A stretch of DNA of 46,292 nucleotides from CAIXTV01 sp037144095 (GCA_037144095.1 JBAWXL010000006.1:1-46292), one strand, 5' to 3'; numbered from the stretch's first letter, positions 1-8,804 are shown. Program-made: numbers and translations. The notes: generated by a model from the sequence alone, not told the origin.

Positions 1-267
1 CTTTGCCTAATCTGATAATCTTTTTTCAAAGAATAAATTCATTAGATTATAGCTCTTGCTGCATCTTTCCGTTGGTATCTAAGTTGAACAAGTAGAGATA
101 AATCAGACTTAGGTTAGAACCTTAGCCTAACGCGAACGAGGGAAAAGGAAAATCCCGCTCTTTTTGGGAGGGTGAGGTTTTTGTTTTGTTGATGGAATGG
201 ATAATTGCAAATTATCAGCTTAACTGCATTGCAAATTTTGAAAATTAGCGCTCAGCGGGGGAAGTTT
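1..267. other. Non-coding edge region with dispersed-repeat pieces
   Basis: No credible gene is visible. The stretch holds an imperfect hairpin near 109-127 followed by a GAACGAGGG-type tail. A similar motif occurs at 39445-39470. It also holds a GATAATTGCAAATTATC palindrome near 200-216, which resembles GATAATTTGCAATTATC-type pieces at 42405-42425 and in the 42.6-44.5 kb repeat region. These look like fragments of intergenic repeat families of this genome. Confidence 0.4.
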
Positions 268-501
268 TTATTCAACATCTTTTATTTTAAACATGTCATA
301 TGATATTGTTTTATTTTTATCAAGTGTAAATGTTACAACATTGGCTTCAGTTTTATTTTTCTGAACAATTATAGAGGATTTTAAGAAATTAACTGTAATT
401 TTGGAATTATCAAAAAACAATAGTGTAATAACACCTTTATTTTTTTTCTGAACATCACTTAATTTATTTCCCAAAATAAAAACATTTTGTTTTGTATTCA
501 T
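268..501 (-). CDS. Small hypothetical protein (77 aa)
   Basis: I do not recognise this protein. It is short and lysine/asparagine-rich, with alternating hydrophobic stretches (ITLLFF, ITVNFL) that suggest a small beta-rich fold. There is no signal peptide, membrane segment or cysteine motif. It is the last of five same-strand small genes (3849 down to 268) and starts 66 bp downstream of the HELVH protein. The ATG start is the only good one. It could be a real accessory gene or a chance frame in AT-rich DNA. Confidence 0.4.
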   Translation of the reverse strand: MNTKQNVFILGNKLSDVQKKNKGVITLLFFDNSKITVNFLKSSIIVQKNKTEANVVTFTLDKNKTISYDMFKIKDVE

Positions 502-567
502 TTTTAGACTTTTATTGATTGTAGACTTTAGAGATTAAAATATGATATTTTGTTACTGCTTTTTTAA

Positions 568-1335
568 TTATTCAAAAATATCAAATCGCATAGAACTTTT
601 TAAAGTAATTTCAGAGTCAGAAAATTTTTGAGTTTTTGCATTATAATTTATACACGCTTGTGATAAAATGTGGCAATATTCAATTGTATGTTTCGATTCA
701 ATCTCGTTAAATGAATCTGTTAAATTATAAATATTATTACCTATTTCTTTTGCCTCTTCTGATATATTTTTAAAGTTTGAGTTACCTGAATCAATTAAAA
801 AATGAACTAATTCATGAATTATTATTGTATCAATCTCATTAGAATTTGATTTTAAAACATTGTCGGAAATTAAAAACAAATCAGCATTTTCAGAAAATTT
901 CAATCGAGAACAAATATTATATAAATAGCCTGCTTGTGAAACAACAAAATTTGTATTTGCTTGCTCAATAAGATTTTCACTATTATCACCATGAATTATA
1001 GAATAGTTATTGTGTAATAAATTAATTTGGAATATAATTAGCTTCTTTTTATTCTCTTCTAAATAATTAAGATAATCAAATCTTAAAGCTAATTTCGACA
1101 AAAAATTTATTCTTTTTAATATTGGATTGATTTTGGATTGATTAGAAATATTTTTATATTTATTGACACATTTTTGACATCTCAAATCACCTTTGGTCAG
1201 CCATTCTTTTAAACTATTTTCATGACATGGTCTTTTCTGACCACAAACAATTTCATCGTCAATAGAAATATGAATTTTATTAGATATATTATCTCTTACA
1301 ATCTTGTTTAATCTGCTTCTTATACTTTGTACCAT
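568..1335 (-). CDS. Putative zinc metallopeptidase-like protein with HELVH motif
   Basis: A 255-residue protein of no family I can name. The N-terminal third carries cysteines (VCGQKRPC, then RCQKC) that could bind a zinc ion. The C-terminal half carries IIIHELVHFLIDSG, an HExxH zinc-protease signature with the hydrophobic flanks usual for metallopeptidases of the gluzincin or ImmA/IrrE type. A glutamate-rich stretch follows (SEEAKEIG, FNEIESKHTIEY) and could supply the third ligand. There is no signal peptide, so it is probably cytoplasmic. It lies in a minus-strand run of small accessory genes. HExxH alone is a weak signature, so peptidase activity is inferred. Confidence 0.6.
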   Translation of the reverse strand: MVQSIRSRLNKIVRDNISNKIHISIDDEIVCGQKRPCHENSLKEWLTKGDLRCQKCVNKYKNISNQSKINPILKRINFLSKLALRFDYLNYLEENKKKLIIFQINLLHNNYSIIHGDNSENLIEQANTNFVVSQAGYLYNICSRLKFSENADLFLISDNVLKSNSNEIDTIIIHELVHFLIDSGNSNFKNISEEAKEIGNNIYNLTDSFNEIESKHTIEYCHILSQACINYNAKTQKFSDSEITLKSSMRFDIFE

Positions 1336-1398
1336 ATTTTATTGTTTTTAACAAATATACAAAAAATTGCCGAGAAATCAAAACTTTTCTTAAAATTA

Positions 1399-2475
1399 TT
1401 ATTCTGTATATTTCCAAAATTCTAAATTCATAAAATCTACATAACCAAAAGATTTAGGGTTAAAATTAAATGTCTTCATATACTCATAATAATCATTTAA
1501 ACTTTTAATACAGTTGATATTATATTCTTCAATTAAAACCTTTTTTGCAGAAATTGATGGATTATCAACACAAATATCAGTACCTGGAAATAATACGGCT
1601 AATCCTGGGAAAGCAATTTTAATCATTGTTTTTGGATCATTATATACTGGGCTACGGTTATTATCTCCTGGATATTTCTTCCATCCATCATCTGTTAATG
1701 TATTACCTTCAATAGCAATACATTTTCCATTAATTACTAAATCAAAATACATATATCGATTATTTCGTGTTACATAATTGCAGCTCATTTGCTTACCCGG
1801 GATTAAATCACTAGTGTCCTTATCAACACTGATGCAACGACTTAAGGATCTTAAAACCCAAATTTTATCAGCTGGTACAGTTTGGTTACCTTTTAAATGA
1901 GTCAATTCAAAAAGCCTACCTTTATTATTTTTATTTTCAAGATATTTTTTAATTGTAGGTTTATATTCTTCACCTTTTAAAGCAACAATATAATCAAAAA
2001 CTAAAGAGGGGAAACTAATTATTGATGATGCCGCATCAATGTATTCATATTTTAAATATTTGTCACTTTTATTGTATCCATCGCTATTAAATTCCTCCTC
2101 TAGTATTTTCTTAATTTCTTCTCCAAGTTTTTTCTTATTATCGCTAGACTTATCTTTTTCGTTTTTAAATAAGAATTGTACTGAAATTTGAGTTATCTTT
2201 TTGCCAGTAAAATTATTCCCAATTTTAATATTTAACCTTGGAGATACTTCAATAAGCAAATCCCCACCAATCAAATCTAATTTTTTTGTCTTGTAACTAC
2301 CATTGAGATTATTTATATACTTATCTAAATTTGTCGAGTCTGAAAGGATCAACTGCATAATACTTTTTAAGCCATAATCCGATTTTAAAAATGATATCGA
2401 ATCTTTTGTTGAATTTGAGCACCCTAACAAAAAAGATATAGATATTAAACTGAGAAATATTAATGATTTTTTCAT
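1399..2475 (-). CDS. Putative lipoprotein, unknown function
   Basis: The start is placed at the ATG that gives MKKSLIFLSLISISFLLGC, a textbook lipoprotein signal peptide with lipobox LLGC. An upstream in-frame ATG (at 2511) would add 12 residues with no signal character. The mature protein has about 340 residues and begins with a Ser/Asn/Lys linker, as is usual for Bacteroidota lipoproteins. I recognise no domain. Predicted place: anchored to the inner or outer membrane facing the periplasm. It lies 63 bp upstream of the HELVH gene on the same strand and may be cotranscribed with it. Confidence 0.65.
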   Translation of the reverse strand: MKKSLIFLSLISISFLLGCSNSTKDSISFLKSDYGLKSIMQLILSDSTNLDKYINNLNGSYKTKKLDLIGGDLLIEVSPRLNIKIGNNFTGKKITQISVQFLFKNEKDKSSDNKKKLGEEIKKILEEEFNSDGYNKSDKYLKYEYIDAASSIISFPSLVFDYIVALKGEEYKPTIKKYLENKNNKGRLFELTHLKGNQTVPADKIWVLRSLSRCISVDKDTSDLIPGKQMSCNYVTRNNRYMYFDLVINGKCIAIEGNTLTDDGWKKYPGDNNRSPVYNDPKTMIKIAFPGLAVLFPGTDICVDNPSISAKKVLIEEYNINCIKSLNDYYEYMKTFNFNPKSFGYVDFMNLEFWKYTE

Positions 2476-2658
2476 GATGGAGGTTTTAGTTTCTTTTGAA
2501 AATGATTTCATTTGATTTTGTATTAATATAAAAATTTATTGTTTTAAATAAATGGTATTGTTTTTTAATATTGCTATGTTTTTCTTTTACCACACTTAAA
2601 CGACTAATATAATAATCATTATTGCATTATGGAAAAATTTACTTTATAAGATAATATA

Positions 2659-3168
2659 TTAGTGATTTGAAGCCCATTGTTCTTCACAACATTTGAGGGA
2701 ACAGCACTGATTTTCTTTTTCCCATCCATTAGAAGCAGTTGCACAATATGATTCGGATCCTGCACCACCTAAATGATTATATCCATCTCCTGTATATTTT
2801 TTCCCACACCATGTACATGTTTTTTCGCTCGAATTTTCATTTGAGTTACTTGAAGAATACTTGTTAAATGAAGAACTATTTGAAGAACCATAAAAAAAGG
2901 ATGGCCAGATTATAGCTAAGGATGATAGAACAATAATTGTTAATTTAAGGTAATGCAAATACGATTTTTTATAATTTATAATGCCTGAAATTAAATAATA
3001 GAATATAAATGCAAAAAGAGTAGAGGCGAATCCAATTGAAAGAAATATAGCAAAATGCCATTTTGATGAAAGTAATGCAAAAAATGGCAATAGAATTAAT
3101 AAAACTGGCATCAAATATTTCTTGACAATTTCATTTTGTATTCCTGGATTTTGTATTGTTTTCTTCAT
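2659..3168 (-). CDS. Small membrane protein with Cys-rich C-terminal zinc-binding tail
   Basis: A 169-residue protein with about three hydrophobic segments in its first 85 residues (MPVLLILLPFFALLSS; FAIFLSIGFASTLFAFIFYY; LTIIVLSSLAIIWPSFFYG). A Ser/Asn-rich linker follows. The last 50 residues are cysteine-rich: CTWCGKKYTGDGYN, one further Cys, then CCSLKCCEEQW. The CxxCGKxYxGxGY pattern followed by Cys pairs looks like a small treble-clef or zinc-ribbon module. The family is not one I can name. It sits between two other exported or membrane proteins in an accessory gene run. Confidence 0.55.
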   Translation of the reverse strand: MKKTIQNPGIQNEIVKKYLMPVLLILLPFFALLSSKWHFAIFLSIGFASTLFAFIFYYLISGIINYKKSYLHYLKLTIIVLSSLAIIWPSFFYGSSNSSSFNKYSSSNSNENSSEKTCTWCGKKYTGDGYNHLGGAGSESYCATASNGWEKENQCCSLKCCEEQWASNH

Positions 3169-3213
3169 ATGTAATAAATGAATTTATTTAAGATTGTTTT
3201 ATCAGATTAATGA

Positions 3214-3849
3214 TTATTTTTGAATTAAAATTTTCCCATTGATAATTTTGCATTTTTCTGGATAACCACTACAATCATCACCTTTACATTTTAAATTTAA
3301 TATCAAATCTTTATTAATTTCAAAATTAACATCTATATTATACTTGAATGAGGCTGAATGTTCTGATAAAGTATGCCAATCTATAAAATTTCCCTTTTTA
3401 TCATAAATAAACAATTCTAAATTTGATAAATTTGATTGGGGTTGACCAATTATAAAACCTATATAATTATCCGTAATGTCGAATTTTCCAACATATTCAT
3501 AATTCAATTCATAAGAGAAAAAAGGAATTGGAAGTAATAAGTTTTTAAATCTCAGTGAAATTTCTGAAATATTTTCGAGTTTTTGATGGTCTGAAAATTG
3601 GCTATATATTTCATCGCTTAAATCATTGCTTTTTTTCTTTACCAACTGAATGCTATCTATATTGTTTTGTAATTTTTCTTGTGTATTTTTTAATTTTGAA
3701 ACATCAAGAGAATGTTTTGAATCCATTTTAATGGCACTATCAAGTTTTGCTACTTGATAATATAGAGAATCAAGAAAACTTTGCCCAATTACGTATTGAG
3801 AAAAAATAGGAGTTAAAGAAATAATAATAATTATACTAATTTTTTTCAT
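3214..3849 (-). CDS. Secreted hypothetical protein with coiled coil
   Basis: A 211-residue protein beginning with a clear Sec signal peptide (MKKISIIIIISLTPIFSQYVIG, probable cleavage near Q23). Residues of about 30-80 are a charged, heptad-like helix rich in Lys, Asp, Ser and Leu, suggesting a coiled coil. The C-terminal half looks beta-rich and has three cysteines near the end (LKCKGDDCSGYPEKCK) that could form disulphides in the periplasm. I recognise no family. It is the first gene of the minus-strand accessory run ending at 268. Confidence 0.5.
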   Translation of the reverse strand: MKKISIIIIISLTPIFSQYVIGQSFLDSLYYQVAKLDSAIKMDSKHSLDVSKLKNTQEKLQNNIDSIQLVKKKSNDLSDEIYSQFSDHQKLENISEISLRFKNLLLPIPFFSYELNYEYVGKFDITDNYIGFIIGQPQSNLSNLELFIYDKKGNFIDWHTLSEHSASFKYNIDVNFEINKDLILNLKCKGDDCSGYPEKCKIINGKILIQK

Positions 3850-4322
3850 TTTGATTGAATTATTTTGAACCTACTCATTTGGCTTTTCGATTCCGCCCCA
3901 GTTATTATATTGGTTTCTGGATTCCACTTTTTAAGGTTGCTCTCACTTTTTTGCAATAAAAAAGGGCGTGAACCTATGCTTTAATGTTTCATCCTGAAGA
4001 AGGTATCGCCAAACACCCCGAAAGAGTCGAAACAAGCAAAAGGAACACACCCATTCGGGTGCGTTCACCTTAGCTATTTCTCCCTTTCTTTAAAATTGGC
4101 GATTTTACTTCAAGAGAAATACCGTAAGCTACGCTATTTCTACAATGCTATTATTTTACATATCGATTTATTTTAGTTCAACAAATGTACACATTATTCA
4201 ATTCAAAACATTTTTATTTAAAAGAATCTCATATAATAAAAAAGCTCACTCCCTTCAGAGCAAGCCTTTCCATTATATATTTCCAATTTTATTATTATAT
4301 AATTGCATAATTATATCATTTT
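3850..4322. other. Intergenic region with hairpins
   Basis: No gene is supported here. A 10-bp stem with one mismatch (gaacacaccc / gggtgcgttc) lies at 4043-4066 with loop ATTC. A second pairing is possible between TATTTCTC near 4075 and GAGAAATA near 4111. Neither is followed by a run of T, so neither is a clear terminator. A chance open frame crosses 4145-4594 on the plus strand, but it overlaps the real gene at 4343-5287. Confidence 0.3.
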
Positions 4323-4357
4323 CAATTGTCAACTGTCCATTGTCAATTCTCAATTGT
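4323..4357. repeat. Five-copy 7-bp satellite (CAATTGT type) over a stop codon
   Basis: Five consecutive heptamers can be read: CAATTGT, CAACTGT, CCATTGT, CAATTCT, CAATTGT. The run straddles the stop codon (4343-4345) of the gene at 4343-5287, so its last two codons are made by the satellite. Other 7-bp satellites with different consensus occur at 11281, 28061, 37271, 43792 and 44594. Confidence 0.8.
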
Positions 4358-5287
4358 TTCAACCTCCATTTGAAACTGCAAAGTGCAAGTCTTCCCGGCT
4401 TCAATCACAAACTCAAAATCAATAGTCTGATATCCATCAAAGAAAAGTTTTCCCTGATAAGTACCCGGTTTAATTTCATCAGTATAAGTTTCCCCATCCT
4501 CATCGCTTTCCGCTACCAGATTCAGCAAAGCAACCACCAATTTCACCCCAACCATAGGTTCCAAAGTGGTTTTTTCCAAAATCAGCAATTCTAATGTACC
4601 CGTTGTAGTTTCCAAATCAACTTCTTTCAACTTACGTTTCAGATGATGATGCCTAACCTTACGGGCAGCAGTGTATGCCATAAAGAAATTAATATTCTTA
4701 ATACGATAAATCTGCATTGCCTTATCAATTTGCTCCCTAAATTTTTTGCGCATCAAATCAAGATGATCATTAAAAAGCTTATTATCAATAGCATGTTGGT
4801 CTATCATATCCTGTGGGATAGCCGTCAATTGCCCCATCTTAGTAATATCATCAGCCAACAAATTTCTAATGGCTGCATCAATACCAATACTTTCAAGAGG
4901 AACCTTGTAATTTTCAATCACTTCCTTAATCTTATTACAAGCAGTAACTTGATGGGTTAAGGAACTACCCCTAATTTCCGAAAAGGTATACCTTTTCATT
5001 CCGCTAAGGATATCAATATTATTTTTTACACCATAACCACTCATCGTACTGGCAGTAATACTAAAATCTTCAGCTGCCTTATCCCTAATGGCATTACTGG
5101 TTTTAGTAAACACAATAGTAGAAGTTTCCAATTTCAGTGCCATCCCTTTTGCTGTTGCCTGATCTGCAATTATATGATCAAACATTTCAGAGAGTTCAGA
5201 GTTATTGTCCAATTCAGATTGAAAGATTGCTTTTAAAGCTATAAATCTGTCGGTGGACAATAAAAAATATCCATTTTTATCTTCCAT
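4343..5287 (-). CDS. Helical N-terminus plus CnaB/PEGA-like beta-sandwich protein
   Basis: A 314-residue protein of unknown function with no signal peptide. Residues 1-225 look almost wholly alpha-helical (for example EVIENYKVPLESIGIDAAIR and RKKFREQIDKAMQIYRIK). A basic linker (ARKVRHHHLKRKLK) follows. The last 85 residues look like an Ig-like CnaB, PEGA or carboxypeptidase-regulatory domain: GTLELLILEKTTLEPMVGVK, then IKPGTYQGKLFFDGY, then a terminal strand pair. The same architecture recurs at 37405-38601 and, with an FN3-type end, at 12971-13626. Each of the three lies beside a 21-bp repeat array; here the array is about 570 bp upstream of the start. This reading of domains is from pattern only. 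Confidence 0.65.
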   Translation of the reverse strand: MEDKNGYFLLSTDRFIALKAIFQSELDNNSELSEMFDHIIADQATAKGMALKLETSTIVFTKTSNAIRDKAAEDFSITASTMSGYGVKNNIDILSGMKRYTFSEIRGSSLTHQVTACNKIKEVIENYKVPLESIGIDAAIRNLLADDITKMGQLTAIPQDMIDQHAIDNKLFNDHLDLMRKKFREQIDKAMQIYRIKNINFFMAYTAARKVRHHHLKRKLKEVDLETTTGTLELLILEKTTLEPMVGVKLVVALLNLVAESDEDGETYTDEIKPGTYQGKLFFDGYQTIDFEFVIEAGKTCTLQFQMEVETIEN

Positions 5288-5660
5288 AAATAGTATTTTT
5301 TTTGTTTATAATCTATTTTTCTTTCCTCCAAATTAGGCTTCAACATACTAACCAGAAGGAGGCTGCTAAGATAATATCAATTGATTTTCCTGTCAAGCAC
5401 TTTAACATTTAATTAAGATTTATTTATTTCAGCATCAATGAAAACACCCATCAATAGGACATTTCAGGATTTTTATATTTTTTTCGTTTTCAAAATAATA
5501 TTTCGATTGTTGTTTTATGGTAAGGTAGATTTTATCCTTTTAAATGGACATAATCTTTAAAGTTTAATAGGAGTTACAAGAAATTGTTTCCACTAAGGAC
5601 TTAGTTTTGCCTTCAAATCTCAAATCAATATCGTTTAGTTTAGCTATAATTTCAAATGGA

Positions 5661-5753
5661 ACCACATAGCCACAATAGGTACATAGAATTTCACATAGAA
5701 GAATTAAGCATAAAATCTATGTGAAACCTATGTTTCTATGATTCTATTGTGGT
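5661..5753. repeat. Long imperfect inverted repeat
   Basis: Two arms of about 38 bp (5661-5698 and 5716-5753) are imperfect reverse complements. The inner part TTCACATAG / CTATGTGAA pairs perfectly and the outer ends ACCACATAG / CTATTGTGGT nearly so. Within each arm ACATAG or ACAATAG recurs every 8-10 bp, so the arms are themselves small repeats. It lies between the 5287 gene start and the 21-bp array. Confidence 0.7.
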
Positions 5754-5794
5754 AAAGAAATAGGCGGTTTTTGTTTAACTAAACGACATTGAAT

Positions 5795-5822
5795 CATAAA
5801 TCTCAAATCTTAAATTCTCTAA
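5795..5822. repeat. Short 7-bp satellite
   Basis: Heptamers CATAAAT, CTCAAAT, CTTAAAT and a decayed TCTCTAA follow one another directly. They lie just before the 21-bp array that begins at 5861. Confidence 0.5.
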
Positions 5823-5860
5823 TCTGGTTAAACATCAATAAATTAAATGCTTTCTAAGAA

Positions 5861-6240
5861 GAAATTTGACCATTCTACGACAAAATTTGCTCCTTCAATT
5901 TTGATAGATTACCTTCCAATTTCGGTATATTATATTTTCCTCCTTGTCTGCAAGCCTCCAACTTTAGTCTGCGAGCCTTCTAGTCTCGTCTGCGACGGCT
6001 ATTACTGTCATATTACCCCTATTTTCTCCTAGGTTTGCTTTCTCTCCTCATCCGCAAGCCTTCAACTTTCGTCTGCAAGCGTTCGACATTCCATATTTGC
6101 CCCTTTTTTATGAATTTGTGCATCTTTAAAATGAATTTGACAACTCAACAACAAAATTTGCCCCTTCGAAGGTACAATTTGTCAACTCGATGATATGATT
6201 TGTGTTCTCAACAGCAAAATTTATCCCTTCAAAAACATAA
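5861..6240. repeat. 21-bp-period degenerate tandem array A (about 18 units)
   Basis: The stretch divides by eye into about 18 units of 19-22 bp. Two unit subtypes are seen: an outer one with AATTTG followed about 7 bp later by CCCTTC or CAACTC (for example near 6150-6235), and an inner one with TCTGCAAGCCTTC (5949-6090). In the last five units the first 14 bp (AATTTG plus a pyrimidine-rich block) are conserved and the next 7 bp vary freely. Parts of the plus strand stay open in heptapeptide steps (5847-6032), but indels of one base break the frame later. The array lies about 570 bp upstream of the helical/beta-sandwich gene at 4343-5287. Confidence 0.65.
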
Positions 6241-6490
6241 TGCATTCTTTCATTTCCCTTGCGTGAGACCTCGTAAATAATATTTACGCTCCCTTATCAA
6301 AAATGCTTTATTACTATTTCAAACTTTAAAAGAATAGCTTTTTATTTTGCTAGAAAAAAAAACTTTGAAAAGGCAACAAATGTCAAAATGAAGATTTAAA
6401 ATGGAAAACACATCGGAGCTCTGAAACACATTTTCCATTTAATATTTTCCATCATCAATTTGACATAATTATAAATGCCTGTCCCTTCTC

Positions 6491-7870
6491 TTAAACCCCT
6501 CTTTCCTTCTTCCACCAATCATGGAAAGATTGTTCGTTTATTTTGGGAAGATCTCTGCGGCTACCCCATTGTTTTTGGAAGAATTTTCCCAGAAAGATAT
6601 TCTTAATTTTTGCACTGCTAAAGTCGATGAGCTTTCGGTGAAGCATCAGCTTCTTCCAGGCAAACATCACCATTTTTTCGGAAGTATCATAGAGTTTTAG
6701 TTTTACCGATTCGTTACGGTTTTCGAGCAATAATTCATGCAGGTTGATCCTCACGGGGCAAACTTCGGTGCATTTTCCGCATAGCGTAGAGGCAAAGCTC
6801 AAATGTTTATACTTTTCGAAACCTTTTAAGTGGGGTGTTATCACTGCGCCAATGGGTCCGCTATAGGTAGTATCGTAGGTGTAACCGCCAATGTTTTTAT
6901 AAATAGGGCATACATTGAGGCAGGCACCGCAACGGATGCACGATAAAGCGCGGCGTTGCTCTTTTTTTGCTAACAATTCTGTGCGATTATTGTCTAACAA
7001 AATCACGTACATTTCTTCCGGTCCATCCACTTCGCTTTCCTGGCGCGGACCTAATACTACCGAATTATAAACCGTTAGTTTCTGACCTGTGCCATGCTGA
7101 GCCAGCAAGGGCCAAAACAAATGTAAATCATTAATTGATGGAATTATCTTTTCGATGCCCACTATAACAATGTGAATTTTTGGAAGCGACATCGACAAAA
7201 ACCCATTGCCCTCGTTTTCTGTCAGAGCTATTGCACCCACATCAGCAATCAAAAAGTTGGCGCCCGTAATACCGGCATCGGCTGTAAGAAATTTATCTTT
7301 TAATTTTTTCCTAACAAAGTAGGTTATCTCTTCGGGGGTAGAATTTATAGGTAAACCGAATTTTTCGTTAAAAAGCTCGGCTACATTTTCCTTCGATTTA
7401 TGCATGGCGGGCGTAACAATATGATAAGGCTTTTCGCCTGCCAGTTGAACAATATATTCTCCTAAATCGGTTTCAACAGATTCGATATGATTTTTTTCGA
7501 GATTTTCGTTCAACTCGATTTCTTCGGTGGTCATCGATTTAGATTTAACCACCATTTTCACCTCATTTCTTTTCAAAATATCCAACACTTCGCTAACGGC
7601 TTCTTCTCCGTCTTTTGCCCAAATAACTTTTCCACCCCTTGCTGAAAAGTTCATTTCAAACTCGGTAAGATATTTATCCAATTCGTTAACCACTTTAAAT
7701 TTAATACTTCCGGCTCTGTCTTTTGCCAAATCCATATCGCAAAACTGCGCTTTGCCTTTTTCAACAGCAGCATCATATCTACCTATGTTAAACTTAATTT
7801 TATTTCTGTGAATTTCGTCGAAAGCTATTTTTTCAGCTTCGTCTTTAAATTTCGTATGTAGATCATGCAT
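6491..7870 (-). CDS. lutB: Lactate utilization iron-sulfur protein LutB (LldF-like)
   Basis: A 459-residue protein of the LutB/LldF family, the Fe-S electron-transfer subunit of the cytoplasmic LutABC complex that oxidises L-lactate to pyruvate. Residues of about 60-300 are the LUD (DUF162) domain, with the typical GANFLIADVGAIALTENEG. Two ferredoxin-type clusters follow: CIRCGACLNVCP at 311-322 and CGKCTEVCP at 364-372. The length matches the family. It lies 10 bp after rpiB on the same strand and is probably cotranscribed. LutA and LutC are not in this window, so they must be elsewhere or missing. The family call is firm; lactate as the substrate is inferred from the family. Confidence 0.9.
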   Translation of the reverse strand: MHDLHTKFKDEAEKIAFDEIHRNKIKFNIGRYDAAVEKGKAQFCDMDLAKDRAGSIKFKVVNELDKYLTEFEMNFSARGGKVIWAKDGEEAVSEVLDILKRNEVKMVVKSKSMTTEEIELNENLEKNHIESVETDLGEYIVQLAGEKPYHIVTPAMHKSKENVAELFNEKFGLPINSTPEEITYFVRKKLKDKFLTADAGITGANFLIADVGAIALTENEGNGFLSMSLPKIHIVIVGIEKIIPSINDLHLFWPLLAQHGTGQKLTVYNSVVLGPRQESEVDGPEEMYVILLDNNRTELLAKKEQRRALSCIRCGACLNVCPIYKNIGGYTYDTTYSGPIGAVITPHLKGFEKYKHLSFASTLCGKCTEVCPVRINLHELLLENRNESVKLKLYDTSEKMVMFAWKKLMLHRKLIDFSSAKIKNIFLGKFFQKQWGSRRDLPKINEQSFHDWWKKERGV

Positions 7871-7880
7871 AATTTTAATT

Positions 7881-8309
7881 TTATATTTTATTTACTCTTC
7901 TTTCGTGTCTTCCACCTTCAAAATCAGTAGTAAGAAAAGTTTTCATTATTTCAATTGCTTCTTCATTTTGTATAAAACGTGCCGGAATTGCCAACACATT
8001 TGCATTGTTATGTTTTCGTGCCAAAGAGGCTATTTCGGCATTCCAACACAAAGCCGAACGAACCAACTGATGCTTGTTTGCCACCATATTCACTCCATTA
8101 CCACTGCCACAAAGTAAAATACCAAGCCCATAGTTTCCATTCTCAATTTCATTGGCTAAAGCATGAGCTATATCAGGATAATCAACACTTTCAGTAGAAT
8201 ATGCTCCCACATCTTTTACTGAAATATTCATTGATTTTAGAATATCCATCAAGACTAGTTTCATGTCATATCCGGCGTGATCACATCCTATAATAATTTT
8301 ATCGACCAT
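7881..8309 (-). CDS. rpiB: Ribose-5-phosphate isomerase B
   Basis: A 142-residue RpiB/LacAB-family protein that interconverts ribose 5-phosphate and ribulose 5-phosphate in the pentose phosphate pathway. The family signatures are in place: GCDHAGYDMK near the N-terminus, DYPD with SVDYPDIAHALA, and the catalytic cysteine loop GILLCGSGNGVNMVANK. HNNANVLAIPARF near residues 100-112 is also typical. The length is normal. It is the first gene of a probable two-gene unit with lutB. A TANNTTTG -7 element (TACTTTTG on the minus strand, 8337-8344) lies 27 bp before the ATG. Confidence 0.95.
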   Translation of the reverse strand: MVDKIIIGCDHAGYDMKLVLMDILKSMNISVKDVGAYSTESVDYPDIAHALANEIENGNYGLGILLCGSGNGVNMVANKHQLVRSALCWNAEIASLARKHNNANVLAIPARFIQNEEAIEIMKTFLTTDFEGGRHERRVNKI

Positions 8310-8336
8310 AACAATATTTGTTTATAAAATTTCTTT

Positions 8337-8344
8337 CAAAAGTA
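8337..8344 (-). promoter_or_regulatory. Candidate -7 element for rpiB-lutB
   Basis: The minus strand reads TACTTTTG, matching the Bacteroidota -7 consensus TANNTTTG, 27 bp before the rpiB start. No clean TTTG stands at the expected distance upstream. Confidence 0.4.
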
Positions 8345-8804
8345 CATATTAATCAAACACCAATCTAAAAATGAAGTGTTTAAGCTATTCACATTTATCG
8401 TCTTTTTAAATCTAATTAGCATCAATTCAGCGTTTTATTTTTTTTCTAACAATGGTTGTTAATATCTGATTACTTTTGTTTGATAATTTTTCAAAGCGAG
8501 TTCGTTTATATCAGTTAAAAAGCTAATTTTATTTTTTATCACCAGTTTTAAGTACTTTTCAACATTCAAATCAACAAAAATGCAGCATAAAATCAACAGA
8601 AATATTGTTAACAAGCAAAGCCCTAACAATTGTTATTAATGTCTTTAATATACTCATTTTTCGAACTTTTTGCATCTGATAAGTGTTGAATTAATGTTGA
8701 AAACTATTGGTAAATCAATAAAGCAAATTAAATATCAGAATAAATTGAACACTATGAACAGTCTATTATAAATATCAATAATTAAATTTAAAATATATAA
8801 TAAT
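8345..8804. other. Divergent intergenic region with paired repeats
   Basis: No gene is visible. An imperfect direct repeat with TAACAATNGTTNTTAAT cores lies at 8447-8465 and 8624-8641; each core is itself palindromic. An imperfect inverted pair with core TTTTCAACATT lies at 8556-8575 and 8684-8705. These could be regulator sites for the nadA or rpiB promoters, but no known operator is matched. Confidence 0.35.

Larger units (their letters stand above)
5288..6490. other. 1.2 kb non-coding region
   Basis: No gene is supported. It holds the inverted repeat at 5661-5753, a short 7-bp satellite at 5795-5822 and the 21-bp array at 5861-6240. The remaining stretches (5288-5660 and 6241-6490) are AT-rich and show nothing I can name. 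Confidence 0.5.

Noticed and set aside
5847..6032. 61-residue gene on the plus strand
   Set aside because: It is formed by array A; no signal, domain or promoter supports it.
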